Of a stretch of 64,000 nucleotides of DNA, positions 8,487 to 17,100 are shown one piece after another; within the stretch, counting starts at the first letter, position 1; each line of letters starts with the position of its first letter. This stretch comes from Anaerolinea sp. (lineage in GTDB: Bacteria; Chloroflexota; Anaerolineae; Anaerolineales; Anaerolineaceae), in the NCBI GenBank assembly GCA_020725865.1, contig DYEC01000019.1:62001-126000 (forward strand), written 5' to 3'. Under the pieces are notes generated by a model that was not told the DNA's origin, did no database searches, and worked only from the letters and a program-made list of their open reading frames with translations. A program made the position numbers and the translations under genes.

Positions 8487-9191
8487 TTACATCCGGCTCA
8501 GTTTCTCGATAAGCGCCGGCAACTGCCCGAGATGCTCCAATTCATAATAGCCGTTTTTTGCTATTTCGCTCTCAACTGCCAGCTCATGAATCCAGGTGTG
8601 TTCATAAGGGATATATACCGCCTGCCCGCCGATTTCCAACACTGGCAGAATATCCGACCGCAGCGAATTTCCCACCATCAAAAAACCTGCCGCATCCAAA
8701 CCATACCGCCTCAAGATCGTCCGATAAACTTCTGCAGTTTTGTCAGCCACAATTTCAATATAGTGAAAATAACGCGCTAGCCCCGATTTTTCAATTTTCC
8801 TCCCTTGCTCAATCGCATCCCCTTTGGTTATCAACATCAACGGATGACCGGCAGACAATTCCGCCACCACCTGTTCAGCATATTCAAACAACTGCACCTC
8901 ACCACTCAGCATTTGTCTGCCGATGGCAAGAATTTCCCGCATCAAATGACCAGTGATATCCCCGCCGGAGAGTTCAATTGCCGTCTCAATCATGGATAGC
9001 ACAAAGCTTTTCGTGCCGTAGCCATATATGCTCACATTCTGATATTCATTCTCATCCAGTATTTGCAAAACTTTCCCCGGTTCTTGATAAGGCGAGAGCA
9101 ATTCGCCATATCGGCCCTTCGCATCCAAATATAACGTCTCATTGTGCCAGAGTGTATCGTCCGCATCAAAGGCAACGACTTCAAGTTTCAT
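8487..9191 (-). CDS. HAD superfamily hydrolase
   Basis: Haloacid dehalogenase-like phosphatase, 234 aa. Motif I is FDADDTLWHNE (nucleophile and acid/base Asp pair), motif II is LITKGD (Thr), the motif III Lys lies in the region before the motif IV MVGNSLRSDI segment. A helical cap domain of about 80 residues is inserted after motif I, as in subfamily I enzymes. The ATG at 9191 is chosen because GAGG is 6 bases upstream; an upstream start would add eight residues without a better site. The substrate is unknown; sugar phosphates or nucleotides are typical. Confidence 0.82.
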   Translation of the reverse strand: MKLEVVAFDADDTLWHNETLYLDAKGRYGELLSPYQEPGKVLQILDENEYQNVSIYGYGTKSFVLSMIETAIELSGGDITGHLMREILAIGRQMLSGEVQLFEYAEQVVAELSAGHPLMLITKGDAIEQGRKIEKSGLARYFHYIEIVADKTAEVYRTILRRYGLDAAGFLMVGNSLRSDILPVLEIGGQAVYIPYEHTWIHELAVESEIAKNGYYELEHLGQLPALIEKLSRM

Positions 9192-9411
9192 ACAGTACCT
9201 CAAAGTTACCTGCAACTGCTAATCTCGCTAATTTTATGAGCACGGTCAGATAGATTATAAACCAGCCACGGCGAATCATCACAACCAACGTTTGCGTTTT
9301 TCTTTCAAATGCTTTCCAACAGGCAAAATTCATTCAAACCTCTTTCACATCGTAAACTCTCCTCTCATTTGATGACTTTCCAAAATATCTACTCTCTGGT
9401 ATAAAAAGAGC

Positions 9412-10146
9412 GTGAGTACAAATGAAAATCTGCTGCACATGCCTGATTTTGTCTTTGACGCACATTCGCTGATCATCTTCGGGGGCGGCGGACACGGCAA
9501 AACGCTCATCGAGCTCGTGCAGGCAAGCGGGATGTTCACCGTTGTCGGCATCGTCGATGACAGCTTGCCAGCCGGAAGTCAGGTTTTAGATGTGCCGGTA
9601 CTGGGGCCATCCGAGATTCTGCCGGAGCTGCACCGGCGCGGGCTGCGTCTGGCGGCCAACGGTGTTGGTGGAATCAATAATGTCGCCGCTCGCTTGCAGG
9701 TGTTTGAACTGTTGGCAAAAGCAGGCTTCACCTGTCCCAATCTGGTGCATCCACGCGCCTGCGTGGAACCCAGTGCCCGCCTGATGGGCGGTGTACAGGT
9801 GCTGGCACAGGCTTATATCGGTAGTGACTCAATCATCGGCTTTGGTAGTGTCATCAATGCAGGAGCAGTTGTCTCGCATGACTGTCAGATTGGCCAGTGC
9901 GTTAATCTTTCTCCCGGTGCATTGCTGGCGGGCGGGGTCTGTGTAAAGGATTTTGCCCAAATCGGCATGGGCGCTACAATTAACCTAAACCTGACTATTG
10001 GTAAAGCCGCACGTGTCGGTAACGGTGCCACTGTGAAAACGGATGTCCCATCTGAGGGGCGCGTTTACGCCGGCGCAATCTGGCCAGCACCAGGATTATC
10101 CGGACGTGGTCACACCAGACAGATAGAGGAGAATTCGCAATCATGA
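9412..10146 (+). CDS. PglD/NeuD-type sugar acyltransferase
   Basis: Acetyltransferase of the NeuD/PglD family, 244 aa, which would acetylate an amino-sugar nucleotide or sialic-acid-like sugar. The N-terminal domain has a Rossmann-like IIFGGGGHGKTLIELV motif binding the nucleotide sugar. The C-terminal half is a left-handed beta-helix of hexapeptide repeats (about residues 115-215), with the catalytic His in VVSHDC. The GTG at 9412 lies 6 bases after TATAAA (9400-9405), so a leaderless message is likely; an ATG at 9439 is the alternative. It is followed after 9 bases by the bactofilin gene, which suggests an envelope or surface-glycan context. Confidence 0.82.
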   Translation: MSTNENLLHMPDFVFDAHSLIIFGGGGHGKTLIELVQASGMFTVVGIVDDSLPAGSQVLDVPVLGPSEILPELHRRGLRLAANGVGGINNVAARLQVFELLAKAGFTCPNLVHPRACVEPSARLMGGVQVLAQAYIGSDSIIGFGSVINAGAVVSHDCQIGQCVNLSPGALLAGGVCVKDFAQIGMGATINLNLTIGKAARVGNGATVKTDVPSEGRVYAGAIWPAPGLSGRGHTRQIEENSQS

Positions 10147-10155
10147 GGAGGAGCA

Positions 10156-10590
10156 ATGTTCCGCAAGGCGAGTGAATCCCCCGCAGTCACCCAGCCGGTT
10201 GAACGCATCACTTCTGTGCTTGGACCCGGTATTAACTGGAATGGCAATCTGCGCGGCAGCGGCGGAGTGCGCATCGAGGGCGCCTTTGAAGGCGAAATTG
10301 CCGTGCGTGGGCTGGTCGTCATCGGCGAGACTGGTCGTGTCACCTGTGAGACATTGCGCGCCAACACGGTTGTAGTTGCCGGGATCGTGCGCGGCAAAAT
10401 CATGGCGGAGAAACTGGAGATTCGCTCCACCGGCCGCGTTTGGGGCGATGTGGTAGCTGTTGCCTTTGCCACTGAAGAAGGTGCCTTCCTTCGTGGGCAG
10501 GTCACCATGGAAGAAACGGTTGATCTGGGACTGGAACTACCCAAACCAGCGGCAGAAGAAGTCAGCATCGAAGAGAAAGGGCAGCCCTGA
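10156..10590 (+). CDS. Bactofilin (polymer-forming cytoskeletal protein)
   Basis: Bactofilin, 144 aa, a beta-helical protein that self-assembles into filaments and helps position envelope or wall enzymes. The core (about residues 20-125) shows the repeated short strands GSGGVRIEGAFEGEI, VVIGETGRV and VVVAGIVRGKI typical of the DUF583 right-handed beta-helix. The N- and C-terminal tails are polar and probably disordered. GGAGGAG lies just before the ATG, and the start is 9 bases after the acetyltransferase stop, so the two form an operon. Confidence 0.9.
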   Translation: MFRKASESPAVTQPVERITSVLGPGINWNGNLRGSGGVRIEGAFEGEIAVRGLVVIGETGRVTCETLRANTVVVAGIVRGKIMAEKLEIRSTGRVWGDVVAVAFATEEGAFLRGQVTMEETVDLGLELPKPAAEEVSIEEKGQP

Positions 10591-10642
10591 TGTATAAGCC
10601 CGCACACGGCCAAATCATATTTAGTTTCTCCATTGAGGCAGC

Positions 10643-11383
10643 ATGAACACAACCCTAATTCTCACTGCTGCAGAATGGCTAGGGGTTGTCGCAGTTGCCA
10701 TGCTGGCAGGCATTAGTCCCCGCCTCAAACGTCCGCCGATTGGCTTTAAATATCCGCGCCGCGAAGGATATGTGGCGCTTTCATTATTCATCCTCGTTCT
10801 GGTTCTAAACTACATGATTTACAGCGGGAGCATTGGCTTGCAAGTCAAAACTGCCCCAAGCGACAACCTGCTGACTCCGCTCTGGACGCGCCTGATGGTC
10901 GCCGCGCTCAGCCTTCTGCCCTGTCTGGCGGCTTTGTGGGTGCGCCGTCAACCTCTGCGCAGCGCCGGCTGGCGGCGCGACCTAGCCGGACCTGCAGGGC
11001 GTCTTGCGCTGGCACTCATGGTGCTGACCGTCTTTCTTCGTGGAAAATTCCCGGCTTTGCTTAACGGTATCTCGCAGTCCGAAGGAAGCGCCCTGTTGCT
11101 CTGGCTGGGTACTGCCCTTTGCGAGGAAACCCTGGTGCGCGGCTATATCCAGATGCGCTTGAATTCCTGGCTGGGCAGTCGTTTGGGGCTAGTGATAAGT
11201 GCATTGTTCTGGATGGTCTGGCAGATTCCTCGTCTAATTGGAGACTCTTCGGCATTATTCCTTACGCTATTTCTGGTATTCGTTCAGGGGCTAGTGCTGG
11301 GCTGGGTCATGCTTAAGAGCCAGCATGTGATTGCGCCGGCGCTTTACCGGGCAGTCTCGGAATGGCTGACTGTTATTCAATAA
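10643..11383 (+). CDS. CPBP/CAAX-protease-like membrane protein, degenerate
   Basis: Integral membrane protein, 246 aa, with about 6 to 7 hydrophobic segments. The C-terminal half resembles the CPBP (CAAX protease and bacteriocin-processing, ABI) family: motif 1 is present as CEETLVRGYIQ. The motif 2 FxxxH position reads FWMVWQ, so the usual metal-binding His is missing, and motif 3 is only vaguely represented near SQHVIAPALYRA. It may therefore be inactive as a protease. It lies 52 bases after the bactofilin gene and 48 bases before the ProRS-like gene. Function is unknown beyond the family resemblance. Confidence 0.68.
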   Translation: MNTTLILTAAEWLGVVAVAMLAGISPRLKRPPIGFKYPRREGYVALSLFILVLVLNYMIYSGSIGLQVKTAPSDNLLTPLWTRLMVAALSLLPCLAALWVRRQPLRSAGWRRDLAGPAGRLALALMVLTVFLRGKFPALLNGISQSEGSALLLWLGTALCEETLVRGYIQMRLNSWLGSRLGLVISALFWMVWQIPRLIGDSSALFLTLFLVFVQGLVLGWVMLKSQHVIAPALYRAVSEWLTVIQ

Positions 11384-11431
11384 TTTAGCTTACCATCCGG
11401 CTGAAAAAATCACTCCAATCCCGGAGGCTCT

Positions 11432-13180
11432 ATGAAATACATGAACCTGTTCAGCCACACACGACGTGAAATACCCTCTGAAGCGGCTGAAGCCTCTTAT
11501 CAGTTGTTGCTTCGTGCTGGTTATATTTATCCATTGGGTGCTGGCGGCTACGCTTTCACTCCGCTGGGAGAGCGCACCCTGCAGCACATTCTGGAAACGG
11601 TCCGTCAGGTATTACGTCCGCTAAACACACAGGAAATCCGTTTACCTTGCCTGCAGCCTGCCGAACTGTGGGCAAATGCTCATCAGACGCCGCTGTGTCA
11701 CTTGCACCCCTCTGAACGCCAGATGGTGCTGGCTTCGTTGAACGAACCGGCACTGCTCGAACTGGCGCGCCTGACCTTGCGCTCCTACCGCCAGTTGCCT
11801 GTTTTTTTGATGCATCAGACCATACGCTGGCAGTTGGATGCACCGCCGCGCGCCGGTCTGCTGCGAGCGCGCGAGAACCCTGTACTGGAACTCTATGCCC
11901 TGACCGGCGATACTAAACTTGACCAGCGGCAAGACCCGCCCTACAACCTGCGATCCGTCATACGGCAGGTATGGAAAACCATCTTTGACCATCTTGAATT
12001 ACCCGTTCAGGAAGCGGAAGCCGAGCCGGATACCCCGGCAGGCGAATTCGGGCAGATATGGATATACCCGACACCTGAAGGAGATACTGAGATTTTGTTC
12101 TGCCCTGCCTGCGGTTATGCCTCCACCGCAGAAGCCGCGCGCTTCAAACGCACCCGCCCGCTACAGGAAGAACTTCTACCCCTGCAGCCTGTCCCTACGC
12201 CGGATTGCCCCACCATTGAGGCGCTGGCAAACTACCTGAATATTCCACAATCCCGCACGGCAAAAGCCGTCTTTTTGAACGCCATCCGTCATGCGCGGGA
12301 CGGCGGAGCGCCACAAAAACAATTCGTCTTTGTGGTTGTGCGCGGCGACCGTCCGGTCAATGAAACACGCCTAAAGCGACTGTTGGAGGCAGACGCTCTC
12401 GAACCCGCGGCTGAAGCCGACATCCGCGCAGTGGGTGCAGAGCCGGGTTATGCTTCGCCGGTTGGTCTGCACCGCGCTCTGGTCATTGTGGACAGCGAGA
12501 TACCCGAAACGCCCAATCTTGTCGCCGGCGCCAACCGCCCCGGTTATCACCTGCTCAATGTCAACTATGGAAGAGATTATCAGGCGGGTCTGGTAGCAGA
12601 CATCGCCGCCGCATGTCCCGGCGACCCCTGTCCAAAATGCGGCGAGGCTTTGCATGCCGGGCGCGGAGCACGATTAGCCGAATGGACACAATACCAGCGC
12701 AACTTTACCCGGCGCGCAAACTGTCTTTATCTGAATGAACAGGGTGAATTTGAATCATTGCGGCTTGGGCGCGGGCGGCTGGAACTGGGGCGTATTTTGG
12801 CTTGCCTGGCAGACCGGCATCATGATGAACACGGGCTGGCACTACCCTTTAGCGTGGCGCCTTTCCCTTTGCACATGGTTGTCTTGAACGGTAAAACCGG
12901 TCAGCCGCAAGCCATTGCAGCCGACTTGGCACAGCGGCTGGAACAAGCCGGCATTGACCTGCTGTATGACGACCGTGATGAAAGCGCCGGGGTCAAATTC
13001 AACGATGCCGATCTGATCGGTTTGCCCCTGCGGATCACCGTGAGTGAACGCAGTTTGCAGTCCGGCAGTGTGGAGTTTAAGTGGCGCCGCTCTACCGAAC
13101 GCACGCTGATCCCGCTTGTGGAAACAGTGGATAGAGTTATTCAATATGTGAGTTCAACTTCGGAATATTCTTGTTTATGA
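11432..13180 (+). CDS. Prolyl-tRNA synthetase homologue with degenerate catalytic motifs
   Basis: Bacterial-type ProRS homologue, 582 aa, with the full domain order: class II core with insertion (INS) editing domain and C-terminal anticodon-binding domain. Motif 1 is recognisable (QLLLRAGYIYPLGAGGYAF). The TxE loop reads ASLNEPALLEL instead of GPTHEEV. Motif 2 reads IRWQLDAPPRAGLLRAREN and lacks the RDE and REF pattern. The GSIGGSxSHEF and GHIFxLGTKYS signatures are unrecognisable, and motif 3 MGCYGIG is replaced by LGRGRLELGR. The INS domain is well kept (SRTAKAVFL with its Lys; VAGANRPGYHLLNVNYGRD with its His), as is the anticodon domain (GVKFNDADLIGLPLRITV). It may be a catalytically weak or dead paralogue acting in tRNA editing. 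If no other proS exists in the genome, it must be the active enzyme. Confidence 0.78.
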   Translation: MKYMNLFSHTRREIPSEAAEASYQLLLRAGYIYPLGAGGYAFTPLGERTLQHILETVRQVLRPLNTQEIRLPCLQPAELWANAHQTPLCHLHPSERQMVLASLNEPALLELARLTLRSYRQLPVFLMHQTIRWQLDAPPRAGLLRARENPVLELYALTGDTKLDQRQDPPYNLRSVIRQVWKTIFDHLELPVQEAEAEPDTPAGEFGQIWIYPTPEGDTEILFCPACGYASTAEAARFKRTRPLQEELLPLQPVPTPDCPTIEALANYLNIPQSRTAKAVFLNAIRHARDGGAPQKQFVFVVVRGDRPVNETRLKRLLEADALEPAAEADIRAVGAEPGYASPVGLHRALVIVDSEIPETPNLVAGANRPGYHLLNVNYGRDYQAGLVADIAAACPGDPCPKCGEALHAGRGARLAEWTQYQRNFTRRANCLYLNEQGEFESLRLGRGRLELGRILACLADRHHDEHGLALPFSVAPFPLHMVVLNGKTGQPQAIAADLAQRLEQAGIDLLYDDRDESAGVKFNDADLIGLPLRITVSERSLQSGSVEFKWRRSTERTLIPLVETVDRVIQYVSSTSEYSCL

Positions 13181-13250
13181 AAAGCTGAAGAATCCGGATG
13201 ACTTGCTGGCGTTTAGTCAGTACATTCACAAACGGCTGAATAAACGATAA
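13152..13250 (+). pseudogene. Possible gene remnant overlapping the ProRS 3' end
   Basis: In a second frame, a 32-codon stretch beginning VQLRNILVYEKLKNPDDLL and ending in TAA at 13248-13250 has amphipathic, coding-like character. It faintly resembles the C-terminus of HepT/DUF86-type small helical proteins. It has no start of its own because a TGA precedes it in frame. It could be the tail of a decayed gene against which the ProRS C-terminus now ends. Weak evidence. Confidence 0.25.
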
Positions 13251-13891
13251 GCAACTCTTTTCCAGCCATGCTGATTGCGTTTCCGCCATACTGAGACCAC
13301 TGTCCTAGCCACAGCATATCCAATGCCAAGTGCCAGAACCAACCCAAACAGCCAGTTTCCCGAATCGCTCAAGAGAAAACTGACCGTTTCCCACTGTTCA
13401 TAAAATAGATACCCTGCTCCACCATAGAGTGCTACCCACAAAACCTCCCCTGCTATATCATACAGAAAAAAGCGTGCAAAGCCGTAACCACTGCCGCCGG
13501 CGATCAGATTGGCGGGTAATGCCAACGAGGTGAGCAAAAAGCGCGTAACAAACACGGTTAATCCGCCAAAACGCCCAAACATTGCGTGCACCCGCTGCCA
13601 TCCTGCCCGGCTGCCATACCGCCGCGCCACCCAGCCCTGCGCAAAACGACCCAGCGAAAAACTCAATACATCTCCCAAAACCGCACACGCCACACTCACC
13701 CCGGCGGTGAGCGGTATGTTGAGCAGCCCTTGACGGGCAACGGCACCAGCCGCGACCAGCAGGATGCTGACCGGCAACGGCACACCCGTTGCTGCCGCCA
13801 TCAGTGCCAGCCCCAGCGCCGGTGTTCCCCACGATAATAAATTGCTCAACAACAGATTACTAATCGTTTCCATCTTCAGCCCGGTATTCAT
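13226..13891 (-). CDS. DedA/VTT-domain membrane protein
   Basis: DedA-family (VTT/SNARE-associated) integral membrane protein, 221 aa, with about five hydrophobic segments. The family is implicated in lipid scrambling or undecaprenyl-phosphate recycling. Seen: an ATGVPLPVSILLVAAGA segment, the re-entrant loop region with SLGRFAQGWVARRYGSRAGW, and a TRFLLTSLALPANLIAGGSG block matching the conserved DedA arginine/proline segment. The start is uncertain: ATG at 13891 or ATG at 13873, neither with a good ribosome site. It converges on the ProRS-like gene. Confidence 0.8.
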   Translation of the reverse strand: MNTGLKMETISNLLLSNLLSWGTPALGLALMAAATGVPLPVSILLVAAGAVARQGLLNIPLTAGVSVACAVLGDVLSFSLGRFAQGWVARRYGSRAGWQRVHAMFGRFGGLTVFVTRFLLTSLALPANLIAGGSGYGFARFFLYDIAGEVLWVALYGGAGYLFYEQWETVSFLLSDSGNWLFGLVLALGIGYAVARTVVSVWRKRNQHGWKRVAYRLFSRL

Positions 13892-14110
13892 AACTATTGA
13901 TCAAATCTGATACGTTTATCCTATCCGGCACGGATTTAAATTTCATTCAGGTCAGGTGTAGCATTTCGGAATAAGCTATGAAGAACTGGAAACAAGGTGA
14001 CAATTGCGTTTTTTCATATGAGAACAGCTTACAAAATCGTAAGTAAGGTTTTACCAAAAAACAACCAACCGCATGCATTTTGTCGTAAAATATATCTAGC
14101 AAGGGAAGTG

Positions 14111-17100
14111 ATGAGACAAAAACGGCATAAACCGGCAATTGGACTGCCTGACAGCACTCTGCTCCCGGCTGAACAGGAGGAACTGCGGCGCCGCGCGGCA
14201 CAGTTGCACGCCACGCTTTACAGCATTGGCGATGCAGTCATTGGCACTGACGGTGAAGGACGCGTGGAGATGATGAATCCGGTTGCTGAAAAGCTGACCG
14301 GCTGGGAGGAAAGCGAAGCACGCGGACGCCCTCTTGAAGAAGTTTTTCACATCGTTAATGAAAAAACCCGCCGCAGAGCGGCAAATCCTGTACAGCGCGT
14401 TTTGCGTGAAGGTGTTGTGGTTGGGCTGGCAAACCACACCCTATTGATTTCCCGCGGAGGGCACGAATACATCATCGCAGATGCCGGATCGCCGATTAAA
14501 GACGAACAGGGGCACATCATTGGTGTTGTGCTGGTTTTCCGGGATATTACCCAGCAGCGCCAGCTTGAACAGCGTTACCAGCTTCTTTTCGAGCATATGC
14601 TGGACGGCTTTGCATTGCACGAAATCCTGCTTGACGAATCCGGCAAGCCCGCGGACTACCGCTTTCTGGCGGTCAATCCTGCCTTTGAGCGCATGACCGG
14701 CCTTAAAGCGCAGGACATCCTCGGCAAGACAGTGAGAGAAATCATTCCCACGATTGAAGAATGCTGGATCGAAACCTACGGGCGCGTCGCATTGACAGGT
14801 GAGCCGGCGGAATTTGAAAGCTACAACCAACAATTGCATAAATTCTTCCGCGTCTCAACGTTTTGCCCCGCGCCCAGACAATTTGCCTGCATCTTTGAAG
14901 ATATCACTGAAGCCAGACGCAATGAGCACAGGCTGAAGGAAAGCGAAGAGCAATTTCGCTTGCTGGCGGAACATGCACAAGACCTCATCTACCGCTATGA
15001 GTATTTTCCCCGGCGCGGTTTTACCTATGTGTCTCCCTCATTCACCCACGTCACCGGCTACACCCCGGAAGAATACTACGCCGACCCCGATCTTGACCTC
15101 AAAATTGTCCATCCCGAAGATCGCCCCCTTTTTGAGCAATATGTCCTGAGCGATAAAATTTTTGATAAGCCGTTTGTAGTTCGCTGGATACGTAAAGATG
15201 GGCAAATCATTTGGACTGAACAAATCAATATCCCTTTTTACGATGAGCAGGGAAATTTAATCGCCTTGCAGGGTATCGCCCGCGAGATTACCGACCGCAA
15301 GCGAATGGAAGAAGCCCTGAGGGAAAGCGAAGCGCGCTTCCGCCTGATGGCTGAAAACGCCCAAGACCTCATCTACCGCTATGAGTTTGCCCCACAGCGC
15401 GGTTTCACCTATGTTTCCCCCTCCGCCACGCGCATCACCGGCTATACCCCCGAAGATCATTATACTGACCCTGATCTGGGTCTTAAGATTGTGCATCCCG
15501 AAGATCGTCCCCTGTTGGAACAATATTTTCAAGGCGGCGGGGTCTTTGATAAACCGCTCACGCTACGCTGGATACGCAAAGACGGGCAGATTATCTGGAC
15601 CGAACAGATCAACACCCCAGTTTATGACGATCAGGGCAACCTGATCGCCATAAACGGTGTTGCCCGCGATATCACCGAGCGAAAAAGAGCGGAAGAAGCC
15701 CTGCGCACCAGTGAGCGGCGTTTATCCCTTTTCATGGAAAATTTACCCGGCGTGGTCGTCATTCGAGACACTCAAGGTCGCTATGTGTACATGAACGAGG
15801 CATGGGAACGGGCAATGAGCCTGCGTCGGGAGGATTATCTTGGCAAGACCCCATTCGAAACGTTTCCACATGAGGATGCCGTTAAATTGTTGGAGGATGA
15901 TCGGCGTGTACTCGAAAGTGGACAGCCTCAGATCGCCGAAATCGAACTGCATCACGTGACCGGTTCACGCTGGTGGTTGGTTAACCGCTTCCGCCTCGAC
16001 GACGATGCCGGAAAACCAGCCTATGTAGCGGCTCTTTACGTGGACATCACCGAACGTAAACAGCACGAGCGCCTGCTTAAAGCGCAGGCACGTGTTGCTC
16101 AAGCGTTGGGTGAAACGGTTGAATTGCGTCCCTTGCTGGAACGTCTGCTGGAAGCTGCCCGCCATGCCATCCCCGTCGCCAACAAAGGCAGCATTTTGCT
16201 AGCCGAACCGGATGGCACACTACGAATTTATGCTACCATTGGCTACCGTGACCCGCGTGTCTATGATATCGCCTTCGTCCGCGATTCGGGATATGCCGCA
16301 CTTGCTGCCCGCCAGCGGCGCGCGCTGCTCATCCCCAATGTGCGTGATTACGGTTCGACTCGTTATAACGGCGAAGTGGAAGAAGCACGTCAGGTGCTCA
16401 GCGCCGTAGCTGCACCGTTGATCGTAAAGGACCGGTTGATCGGCGTCATCACTCTGGATAATACCCAACGCAAAGCTGCCTTCAACGAGACGGATATGCA
16501 CACATTAGTCAGCTTTGCTTCAACTGCCGCGCTGGTTATCGAAACCAGCCGCCTGCTCGAAGAAACCCAGCGCCGTCTGAGAGAATTAAGCGCTATGGCA
16601 CAGGTTTCCACTGCACTGCGCGCCGCCGAAACGCGCGCCGAAATGCCAGCAATCATTCTGGAACAGGTTTGCAGTCTGCTGGAAGCTGGCGGCGCCGCAC
16701 TGGAAAAGTTTGACCCCGCCAGCGGTGAAATGCTGGTTGAACTGGGAGTTGGCATTTGGTCACCAGTCACTGGCGACCGTATCCCGCCCGGCGGTGGCAT
16801 CAGTTACGCGGTATTAGAAAGCGGTCAGCCGTACCTGAACAATGATGTCACCACCGATCCGCGCCTTTACCGCCCGGAACTGATCGGCGAAAACCGTGCA
16901 ATTGCCGGTTTACCACTCAAAGCAGAAGAAACGATTGTTGGACAATTATGGGTCGCCAGAAATAAAGCCTGGAGCGAAGCAGACCTGCACCTGCTTCATG
17001 CAGTGGCTGAAATTGTTGCCAGTGCCCTGCAGCGCGCCGAACTGCACGAAGAGACACAAAAACAGTTACACATACAACGCGCCATACGAACGATTGACCG

